A stretch of DNA of 64,000 nt from Cymbomonas tetramitiformis. Taxonomy: Eukaryota > Chlorophyta > Pyramimonadophyceae > Pyramimonadales > Pyramimonadaceae. Both the position numbers and the translations under genes were made by a program. Each line of letters begins with the position of its first letter. The first letter of the stretch is position 1. Shown piece after piece: positions 55,240 to 64,000 of this stretch. The stretch is taken from assembly GCA_001247695.2 (NCBI GenBank), contig LGRX02025929.1:1-64000 (forward strand), given 5' to 3'. The notes under the pieces were generated by a model that had not been told where the DNA came from, searched no databases, and worked only from the letters and a program-made list of their open reading frames with translations.

Positions 55240-55990
55240 AAATTAGCTGTAGGATCCGCGGACTGTGGCGCTACAGCTCTGTTCTTTTGCGCTACCAAAT
55301 GAAAGTTCACGCAAGGTGCAATGTTTTCCTCTGCTGTGTGCACAATGTAATTTTAGCATTGAGAAATGGTCCCCAAAGTTTAAGACTTTTAAGTGTGTGT
55401 GTGCTGGTTTGTGCTATGATGCACTTCAATAGCAATGATTGGACAACGCATTTGCAGGTTTGAGTCGGAGGTGACGGTTTTTGGACAAACATTCACGTCA
55501 CCCGAGCCGTGCGCCAGGAGAAAGGTGAGCGGTGTTTGGTGCCAAGGATTAGATGTCACGAAATTCCGCAGAGCCCCCTGTGACTGTCGGCTGCGCCTCA
55601 AACCTCACTCACCAACAACCATGCCAGAATTTCAATATTCACTGCGCCTCGAGCCCCGGTTACGGTTGATTTCGACGTAATCCACGGTAGTTTGATGAAC
55701 AAACATGTTTCCGTCTTGGGGTCTCATGGTACTTGCACGGCAGTGAGCTGGAGGAGGGGGGTGCAGGAGAGTGTCACACAGGGAGGGCAGCTATCACGAA
55801 ATGCATTTGTAGTGGGGCTGAGGCTTGAAGAATGGAGTCTTTATGGCATAACTTACTACATTATTCTTGAGAGGTTCGATGCTGATGTTTGATGATGCTT
55901 GTGCATGGCAGGATGCAGAGAAGAGCGCCGCAAGGTGCGCAATAGATGCCTTAGGGTTGTAGTTGGAATCGGCACTGCCTATTTGGCAAT
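55240..55990. other. no gene recognised
   Basis: Short open frames only, none with domain or splice evidence. Confidence 0.45.
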
Positions 55991-56013
55991 GGGAGCATTG
56001 CGAGAAGTCCAAT

Positions 56014-56740
56014 GACGATGTGACATGAAACGCAACGGTGATAATTTGTCATTTGTTTGTGTCATCAATGCACACTCAATTCGGCTCTCCGTCTGTACAC
56101 GAGTTCGTAATCGCGCATACGCCTTGTCAAACAGTAGGCATATGTATGTATGTTTGTTTGACAAGCACGTACGGTTTTAAAAGCAATACGCTACCGGTAT
56201 TTAAAGCCACTTTCTCAACCTGCTGGCATTTATTTGCGTGTAAGCGAACTGGTAGAGTCCAAAGTTCTACCCAGGATTATAAGTGATAATATTGTAAACA
56301 CAGTGAACTTCGCAAAACTAATGTGTATCATACAGATACGAAGAAGGAGTGATATACATCATACTGATATGATGTTACGTATGATATATTCGTCATTGCA
56401 CCAGTGAAGGGATCGCCTATATCCGGGTACGCCTCAATGTACATCATCATCATGTGCTGATACACGACGACGTTCTTTACGCAAGTGCGAGTGTGTTTAC
56501 ATTTATCTCAGTACGGATATGATACGATAAATATACTGTGTCGTCGTAAGTGTTCGGTATCTAATCACTATAAAACATTTCGTGTAGTTTCACTGTCGTG
56601 AAATGCCAGTGTAGCCTTGTATGCCCCGTTCGCGCCGGGAGAAGCGTCGCGTATTAAGGCGCGGTCCGTATCTACTATCGGATGCCTCTGAGTTTGGCAC
56701 ACGCGGTAGGTGCGTTGCGGTAAGCCAGGGTTGATTTTTA
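56014..56740. mobile_element. 727-bp insertion bounded by a 17-bp direct repeat
   Basis: ATTGCGAGAAGTCCAAT is present at 55,997-56,013 and again at 56,741-56,757, with unrelated sequence outside. An exact 17-bp repeat at this spacing is best explained as a target-site duplication. The insert ends GGTTGATTTTTA next to the second repeat. A small minus-strand frame inside (56,756-56,568) has no recognised domain. The length of the duplication fits target-primed retrotransposition. Confidence 0.6.
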
Positions 56741-57029
56741 ATTGCGAGAAGTCCAATCTATTCAGATTGTATGAACAACAAGGATGGCTGAGGTCTTGTG
56801 CGCACGCGTTATTCGTGGTTGGGATTCCTCACAAGAACATCGGTCTCTCCTCATTCTCCATACTTGGGGCTGTGGGTTTTGCGTGCTACTTATGGCGGGT
56901 TGTGCTTGTGTGTTGCCATGTGGATATGCTGTAGTGCGGGATCCTAAAAAAGAAAGTCACAAACCTCGACAATTGCTAAAGTGAAATCTTACGACAAACG
57001 AAAAAAAACAAATTTGTTATATATATGTG

Positions 57030-57735
57030 TGTGTGTGTGTTGTAGCAACAACTCGCATCTAGCAACAACTCGCATGTAACAACCTAATATGAATATGGAT
57101 ATAAATGACATGAAATAATTAAATAATTATATTCGTCACGGAGATAGTCAAATGCACCAGGTAACCCAGGGTTTTGGCAAAGTAACAAGTTTGCTATATT
57201 ACCTGCCTACTACAGGGTGAGCAAGGATTATATGTACAAGGAAGGCAAAATGCGCATTGATTCGGAGCAACACCGTGTGCCACACTCAGCCAAAATGACA
57301 AGAACGCAGCTACCTGCGAACCACACGACGTGCAAGTCAGCACACGAACCACTAGAGAATGCGCACAAATGCACAGATTCAACAATTGTGCTACGAAAGT
57401 GGCACACTTGCAGCCATACCTAGCTCCATGCAGCAATGCTCAACCCATCCCATCATTTGCAAAACACAGTTAGCCCTGGCTCCTGTATAGCTCAGCCCAG
57501 GTCACCTGAGCCACGATACCGTCAGCTTACATCCTGCAAAATGATATCCGTCCCCGGCTCTTGCGCAGCTCTGCCTACCCCGCGCAAGCACATCCTGGGC
57601 TTTATCTCTTGCACACCGTCAGCCAGTCGCATATACCGATCCAGGATAGCTCAACCTGCTCACACCGTTAGCCCCAGAGATCGGCAGTCTTGGTCTCTTC
57701 GTAGCTCAACCCACCCCGTGTCCTCATAAATCATG
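57030..57735 (+). repeat. dispersed repeat family B, second copy
   Basis: Inverted copy of 7,140-7,800. After a GT microsatellite (57,020-57,045) and a doubled AGCAACAACTCGCAT, the blocks follow in the same order as in the other copy. CACACCGTCAGCC-like words then continue in looser form to about 58,230. Confidence 0.8.
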
Positions 57736-57739
57736 GTTA

Positions 57740-59660
57740 GGTCCACATCTGACACACCATTAGCCGGATCCGGCTAAGGCACACCTCAGGCCCACCCCAA
57801 GCCAACAAAACGTCAACCCCTACTCGTACACACACACACATATATATATATATTGCACAGATTGGTCCTACCTGCGACATCATATCGGCAAAATTTAGCG
57901 TTGAAGTGAGAACTCCAGCAACTCTACACATACATATAAAATGTGTTATGCAATATGGATACGCCTAGGGACACTAATATCTATGCAGGCCGTATTACAG
58001 TGCGAACACCGCGTGTACGTCGCAAAGATTAAAAAAATTCAGTCGAGAAAAAATATTAACCCACTCCGAGGCATCAGAGGGTCATCTCCACTTCTGACAC
58101 ACCGTCAGCTTGTGCCCAGCTCCTGCGCGGCTCAGCCCACCACAAGCCATGACATTGTCGGCCAAATCGGCTTTGGCCCCTACACACCGCCAGCCCCTAC
58201 TTCACAGCTTGGTCCAAGTTGCGACATCGCAGCAGCAAAACGGAACGTCCGAAACGACTACCATAGACCGATAGCCACAGATACCGACAGCCACAGATAT
58301 CGCTCCAACGAACAACACTTATGAAATGTGTGCGCCTACAAAAGTCGATTTCACATCTACCCTAAGCATTTTGTACCTACCAAAGTCATTTGTTCATTTA
58401 CCACAATTGCTTGTAAAGTCAAATAGCATGATATAAACCTTTCGACCACGATACATACTATTTCAACCCACATATGCACCAGGTGCATTTGAGGTAATGC
58501 TAGTTCATGATATGCTATATTTGTGCCAGGGGGCACGACGTAGCTGAGACCCCCTCACAATAAGGGGTGTCTGAATGCCTGAAATTTATATCAGGGGACT
58601 ATTGGGAGAAATAGTAAGGGAATGTGGCATTCATCTGAGCGAACAGTTAAGGGAAATAATCTGTGAGCTCAGGGTGGTGAATAAAGAGAGATCACTGAGT
58701 TGGTCTCTCAGACTTGGACAGCAGAAAATAATAACTCTTGCTGTCTGGGTATATGTTAAATTGTATATCTGAATATATGATATGATTCCTCAAGATAATA
58801 GAGGATATTAGTTTACTCCTGGGAATACCCCTGGGACAATTTGGTATCTTGGGCGTGTGGGCGTCTTTTTAGCTCGCTCGCGCTTGCGTTGATGCACCGT
58901 TGGTGCACCTTACGGACCTGTGGACACGGCTTACGGACTTCGTCTGCGCACTTTGAATATGTTTTACGGATGTGTTTTGGTGGTATTGACAGCTTTGCGG
59001 GTTAGCGTCCTCGGACGGGACCGTTTTTAGCTGTCGATGCACCTTTTTGGCCTATTTTGTGCTCAATTCCGTGTGTATTCTGATAAGTGAACGCTACAAC
59101 ACATATTGGGGGGGAGGTATGATGGCTTACAGCAACTTTTGTGCGATTTTTATGAGTTATTTACAAATGCTTTAGTCTTCATCAACTCATAGTATGGCCT
59201 CAAACAGCTTGTTTCTTCAAAATATGTGCTGATTCACCCCCTTTTTAGAGCTTAAAAAGAGTTGATGCACCTCCTCAACTTCGATAACTAAGCGGCTGGA
59301 TGGTTTTGAAAAGTTATTTTACTTATTATGGATATCTTTAATAATAATAATAAAACATTTACGTCGATGAGTAAGGCAACGCCTTCGGAACGATCTACAC
59401 GAGTCTGTTCCCCTCATACATGACTGTCTGCAAATGCAGGAAGCATTCCAAAAAGCATGGAAGCATGGGTGGCTAGGCACTAAAGAAGAACGTGTCTGCC
59501 ACCAGCGTCGGAAAGGACATCAGCAGGTCGCGGAGCTGATGCACGATGGGGATGGAAGTGGAACGGGCGGCGGTGGTGGAGAGGTGAGGGCCCAGGGTGC
59601 TCCGGCCCCTGGGCCGGTGGTGCCCCGCAGAGACGGGGCCCTATGGGGCCCCGGCCCCTT
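57740..59660. other. no gene recognised
   Basis: Degenerate continuation of the family B words to about 58,230, then mixed sequence. A small frame at 58,575-58,772 (LGEIVRECGIHLSEQLREII) is open without further support. A GGGCC-rich low-complexity tract runs from 59,580 to 59,690. Confidence 0.45.
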
Positions 59661-59665
59661 GGGGG

Positions 59666-60225
59666 CTAGGGGAGGTGGGGGGGGTCCGTATAGCCGCATA
59701 GCACCTTCCCTGCAATCTTCATAATCTCATATTCTTTCCTTTTCTTCGTACAGAGTTTCTGAATACTGGGTGATTCATCTATGGTGCCTCCTTCCGGTAG
59801 CATCCCCGTTTCATGTAGGATGCATCTCTCCCTAGCATGCCGCCTGCATATTCTAGACAGTTTTTTCAAAAGTGGCTTTATCCCACGGTGCGGGACACCC
59901 ACCCCTTTGAGCACCTTACCGAAACCATCTGGAAAGTATCCCATGAGGGCCAATTCCTTCGGCCACTTCGCTGCGTTAAAAAAGGGGGTTCCTCCTGCAT
60001 TCCTGTGCTCCCCATCCAAGTGTGCTCCCGGGTATTGACCTTGCTGCTCCACATCATCCTCACCTCCAACCCACGGGCACAATCGGGGTGGCAGCGGGCA
60101 TTCTCTCTCTCACTAAGGGCGTGTTTTATCATATCCGGATGTAGGCCCGTTTCTTTGAGCATTTTGGGGGTTATCTTTTTGTGCGGGACCACATGCATGA
60201 ACCACTGAAGCAATTTATATAGCAA
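59666..60225 (-). pseudogene. C-terminal part of a retroelement related to the one at 33-35 kb
   Basis: On the minus strand, from 60,225, one frame reads LLQWFMHVVPHKKITPKMLK, ETGLHPDMIKHALSERENAR. Near 60,060 the sense moves to a second frame: AKWPKELALMGYFPDGFGKV, then GIKPLLKKLSRICRRHARER, and a longer tail (ILHETGMLPEGGTIDESPSI) to 59,666. The first part aligns with ARWFLKNVLPKSRVTKKRLE and TGVSPDIWNEVLNES at the end of the methyltransferase-like frame. The second aligns with KWPKVLTLMGYFPPLFG and KIKPLLKKLSRICRQH at 35.15-35.3 kb (33 of 48 residues identical by my count). Sequence beyond 60,230 is unrelated and AT-rich, so this copy is 5'-truncated. Function of the domain is unknown. Confidence 0.7.
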
Positions 60226-60229
60226 CTTC

Positions 60230-62180
60230 TAACCCCTGTTACGCACTTTAGCGTCGTAGATGAAAACTGCGAAACGATTTGTAAGTCGTGGATTAGTATG
60301 TGTCGCACGCGGCAGTATATAACTTGATATTTAGAATATTCAATATAAAGCCTCTTTATATTTAATTGGTCAATATTTAATTTTATTTTAATTTTATTGG
60401 AATTCACAGTGTCGCGACTGTTGAGTATAAATATAACTTAGCACTGTAGTATTATTTTAGATATTACTTATTTATATATTTTTAAAATAAGATGAAGACT
60501 TTATTGACGATATAAATATTTGGATGTGGTCGACTGGACATCGACACATAAGACGTTAGACGTATGACATGACATGACATGAGACGCAGTCTGTAAAGCG
60601 TATGTTTGTCACCCTTTTTGAAAAATCTGGTTTTTATGTCACACTTTTGTGTATAAATGTTTGGGGAGAAATCTTTAGGTTGTCGCCCTCTTTGCTGTCA
60701 TCGTGTAGACGCTGTCATCGTGTAGACGCTTTTTGATCGTTGTCATCATGCATGACGCTTTCGTCCCGTTGTCATCATGCATGACGCTTTTCGATAATCA
60801 TTGTCAATGTCAGCGTCATGCGTCGCTGCGCTGTTCGATCTGTCACGCTTATTATAATAAATTTAAAATAAATAATTTATAATATAAAGCCTCTTTAAAT
60901 ATTTGGATGTGGTCGCCAAGGACACATCAGATATGAGAATTGATACTCAGTGACACGCAAATCTGCGAGAATGAAGGTTGATGACACTGTCATGAACGTC
61001 GACTGCATGGGCTGGGCCCATGGCCGAGCCCAACAAGGCCATGGCCAGGCCGCTTACATTACATTTTTTATTTTTGGGGGGAGGGGGAAGGGGGGGCTTC
61101 GCCCTCCCCCCCACTGGACTGAAATGTGTTGGGGGGTGTTGGATGTTGGGTGTTTGGGCGGGGGTGGGGATGGGGGGCGAGCCCCCGGTCAATGCCATCG
61201 CATGCCTTGATCACAATTGCGTGGGGCTTGGGTGCACGAACCTATCCCTTATCGTAACCGCCGCGATCAAGTTACCGCACGTCACCATGTTTATTTAGTC
61301 ACCCTGTTTATTCACACGTCATCCATCATTTTCTTTCTTTGTTCTGACACAGCTTGTATCAACCCCACACCAATAAGTCCCCCACTATTCGATGGCACAC
61401 CTCTAACGGCCACCCCCTCCCCGCCGCCTTACCCATCAACCACAACATGTCTAAGAACCATAGACCACCACGATATCTAAGACAAATTTCACATCAAAAT
61501 TTACAACCAATCAATTATCAAATATGATCGAATATTTAAACAATGAATCACAACTATCTTGAGATTTGAATAATACAACGCAATTTGATTTGATTTGTTC
61601 GTTCACCAATTGCGACTGACAACATATTACTATGAAATCAACTTGAGATTTGAAAGATGAACAATTTCGTTTCATCTTTGGTTTGAAAGATGAAACATAT
61701 TTGTTTGACCAATCACATCGATTGATACATGAATAATTGATGAAATCAGAGTTTGCTCAAAGTAATTTCAACCATCAAATTGATATAAAATGCAAATAAT
61801 TGTTGATACGCGACAAATGTAACACATTTGACAACTGGCATGCTTTGATGACGACATTTGGCGATCATTATGGCCACACACATTCATATCCTTCGATAGC
61901 ATAAATAGTACATCTAAATTTGTGACAGTGCCCCTATGTGTCAACATATAAATTACCAACGACTCTTATTGTTATCATTTCTGAATTCAAAAATATACAG
62001 GCATGTAGCACGGCTAGGTGGGCCCGGATTGCATAATCGATGAAAATGACATTTAGAAGTCGCAAGAAGTTTCAAGAAGTACTTAGTGGTTAAAAGAAAT
62101 CATCTAGAGGCAATATTTTATATTTTGATAATTGTAGTGGCCACAGGGCTGCTTACAGGTCGCGGACGGGCTGCCGTACA
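60230..62180. other. no gene; AT-rich sequence with small repeats
   Basis: TGTCATCGTGTAGACGCT occurs twice at 60,700-60,735, and TTGTCATCATGCATGACGCT twice at 60,740-60,790. CTTTATATTTAATT-type words recur. A G-rich tract lies at 61,070-61,190. An AT-rich stretch with GATTTGAAAGATGAA repeats covers 61,550-61,760. No gene is supported. Confidence 0.5.
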
Positions 62181-62187
62181 TACATTG

Positions 62188-62880
62188 CATATCTTGCGGG
62201 CGCGTGAGATATGCAAATGATACGGGGAAGTTATTAGAAGTTGTGAGAAGTATCTAGAAGTCATCCGTAGGCAATGAGAAGCAAAATTTCACATCGGGAC
62301 ATATTCACGGGGTGCTGGGGAGCTAATTTCGTCTGTAAAATGGCTGCAAAGCAGAAATTGCATATCTTGCGGGCGCGTGAGATGTGCAAATGATACGGGG
62401 AAGTTATTAGAAGTTGTGAGAAGTATCTAGAAGTTATTACTAGGCATCGAGAAGTGATATTTCACATCGGGTCACATTCGCGGGGCGTTGGGGGGCTAAT
62501 TTCGTCTGTAAACTGACTGCAAAACAGAAAATGCATGTCTCGTGGGCGCGTGAGATATGCAAATGATACGGTGAAGTTATTACAAGTTGTGAGAAGTATC
62601 TACAAGTTATTATTAGGCATCGAGAAGTGATATTTCACATCGGGTCACATTCGCGGGGCGTTGGGGAGCTAATTTCGTCTGTAAGCTGACTGCAAAACAG
62701 AAAATGCATGTCTCGTGGGCGCGTGAGATATGCAAATGATACGGTGAAGTTATTACAAGTTGTGAGAAGTATCTAGAAGTTATTACTAGGCATCGAGAAA
62801 TGATATTTCACATCGGGTCACATTCACGGGGCGTTGGGGGGCTAATTTCGTCTGTAAACTGACTACAACATACTTTTACT
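62188..62880. repeat. 173-bp tandem repeat, 4 copies
   Basis: Units start at 62,188, 62,361, 62,534 and 62,707, spaced exactly 173 bp apart. Each contains GCGCGTGAGAT(A/G)TGCAAATGAT, AGTTGTGAGAAGTATCTA, TTTCACATCGGG and GGGGAGCTAATTTCGTCTGT (or GGGGGGCTAATTTCG). It reaches almost to the 3' end of the minus-strand Gln-rich frame. Confidence 0.95.
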
Positions 62881-62960
62881 TTGCCCTAATGATACGCATA
62901 TTATTTGCAGTTGCAGGAGTCATGGGGCACTAGCCGTTGCCGGGTGGCGGGTGCTCAAAT

Positions 62961-63986
62961 TCAAAGGTGGCTCAAATTATGCAACTCCTCTATGGAGACG
63001 CCCGAGGCCCTACCCAAGTCCGAGGTATTCAATGGCTGGGTCTGCTGGAGTTGCTGGAGTTGCTGGAGTTGCTGGAGCTGCTGGAGCTGTTGGAGCTGCT
63101 GGAGCTGCTGGAGCTGTCGGGCCTGTGGTTGCTGAAGGAGCATGGGCTGGGACTGCTGCAGAAGGGGTTGCAGCTGCTGGGTCTGCTGGAGCTGCTGGAG
63201 CTGCTGCAACTGCTGGAGCTGCTGGAGCTGTTGGAGCTGCTGGAGCTGTTGCAACTGCTGGGGCTGCTGGAGCTGCTGGAGCTGTTGCAACTGCTGGGGC
63301 TGCTGGAGCTGCTGGAGCTGTTGCAACTGCTGGGGCTGCTGGAGCTGCTAGAGCTGCAAGGGCTGCTGGAGCTGCTGGAGCTGTTGCAACTGCTGGGGCT
63401 GCTGGAGCTGCTGGAGCTGTTGCAACTGCTGGGGCTGCTGGAGCTGCTGGAGCTGCTGCAGCTGCTGGAGCTGCTGGAGCTGTTGCAACTGCTGCGTCTG
63501 GGGTTGTTGCAGCAACAAGGGCTGGGGTTGCGGCGGTTGGAAGGCTTGCTGCAACAAGGGAGGCTGGGACGCTTCCTGTCCTACTTGCAGCATCGGCACC
63601 GCCTGAGGCACCGCCTGAGGTTGCTGCTGAGGGCTTTGCTGCTGGGGGGGGAGGGTTGGAGGTGCCTCGGCTGTCGGCGCGCTGGGCGCATCTTCCCCTG
63701 GGCTTGCCATGAAGTCCGCCACTTGGCGCTCCAAGGCCCGCTGCTGGCGTTCCTCAGACAGCTTCAGCTGCTGGGTGAAGTGCGCCTCCTGCTGCTTCAG
63801 CATCTTCTGGCTCGCCTCCTCCTGCCTCGCTAACACCGCCGTTAGCTCCTCCACCGTGATTCCCCTCACCGGTGGGGCCGCCTCGGTAACCTCCGACAGA
63901 GCGACAAGCGGTTGAGGGGGGGCCACCGTGCGGGCTGACGGCGCCGGCGCCGCGCCCCTCGTTGACGCACGCCCCGAGGCCGGCAT
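62961..63986 (-). CDS. Gln-rich coiled-coil protein, interrupted by one TAG
   Basis: ATG at 63,986 on the minus strand opens MPASGRASTRGAAPAPSART. A segment follows with strong helix and coiled-coil character (EELTAVLARQEEASQKMLKQ, EAHFTQQLKLSEERQQRALE), then a Pro/Gln linker and a long run of QLQQ and QPQQ units. A TAG at 63,348-63,350 replaces what would be a CAG in the repeat. The frame then continues in phase for about 120 codons and ends NTSDLGRASGVSIEELHNLS, with TGA at 62,961. Without the TAG the product would be 341 aa. The array is built on GAGCTGCTG-type units, so slippage and point change are expected. The single TAG may be a disabling mutation, a sequencing error or a short product of 212 aa. 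Plus-strand Ala- and Leu-rich frames over the same bases are shadows. Gag-like or transcription-related roles are possible but unsupported. Confidence 0.5.
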
Positions 63987-64000
63987 GCTTCCGCTGCCAG

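Noticed and set aside
62937..63833. Plus-strand Leu-rich and Ala-rich frames of up to 298 codons
   Set aside because: They are the complement of the CAG-rich minus-strand frame, which alone has an ATG, a non-repetitive coiled-coil head and a distinct tail.

Overview
This window looks like a repeat-rich nuclear segment of a eukaryote, most likely an alga or other protist. The best evidence is two genes that only become continuous through GT-AG introns: a right-handed beta-helix gene (18,062-20,518, minus, 3 exons) and an uncharacterised gene (27,984-29,811, minus, 4 exons). Both join with matching phases at every junction. Pieces of LTR and non-LTR retroelements, DNA-transposon-like elements with inverted ends and many minisatellites fill most of the rest. 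A green alga is my guess, from general impression only. I see no rRNA, no convincing tRNA, no CRISPR array and no bacterial operon layout.

Layout. 1-3.5 kb: minisatellites and old dispersed repeats. 3.5-9.5 kb: a graveyard of element coding pieces, namely a C5-cytosine methyltransferase fragment, a primer-binding-site-like motif with a Pro/Ala-rich gag-like stretch, a Ty3/gypsy integrase tail, a DUF4218-like transposase piece and a Gln-rich piece. 9.7-15 kb: foldback and inverted-repeat elements, a possible gene near 12.1 kb, a Tc1/mariner-type MITE and pol III B-box-like repeats. 16.9-17.3 kb: a decayed transposase-like piece. 18-20.5 kb: the beta-helix gene. 20.9-22.5 kb: tandem CCHC zinc-knuckle exons. 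24.2-26.2 kb: a Ser/Pro/Arg-rich gene. 26.5-31 kb: short-motif arrays surrounding the four-exon gene. 32.4 kb: a signal-peptide exon. 33.1-35.4 kb: a decayed retroelement carrying RNase H, a CCHC finger, a methyltransferase-like domain and a conserved C-terminal domain. 35.5-36.4 kb: a TIR element. 36.9-38.1 kb: minisatellites. 40.9-42.4 kb: a LINE-type reverse transcriptase relic. 42.7-45.3 kb: three copies of one retro-sequence, each with its own target-site duplication. 47.9-50.1 kb: an inverted-repeat element and a tandem repeat family. 51-54 kb: weak exon candidates. 56-57.7 kb: an insertion with 17-bp direct repeats and a dispersed repeat. 59.7-60.2 kb: a second copy of the C-terminal domain of the 33-kb retroelement. 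62.2-62.9 kb: a 173-bp tandem array next to a Gln-rich reading frame.

No pathway links the genes. The coherent story is one of transposition: several insertions can be ordered in time from their target-site duplications, and the most unusual element is the retroelement at 33-35 kb with a methyltransferase-like domain after its RNase H.
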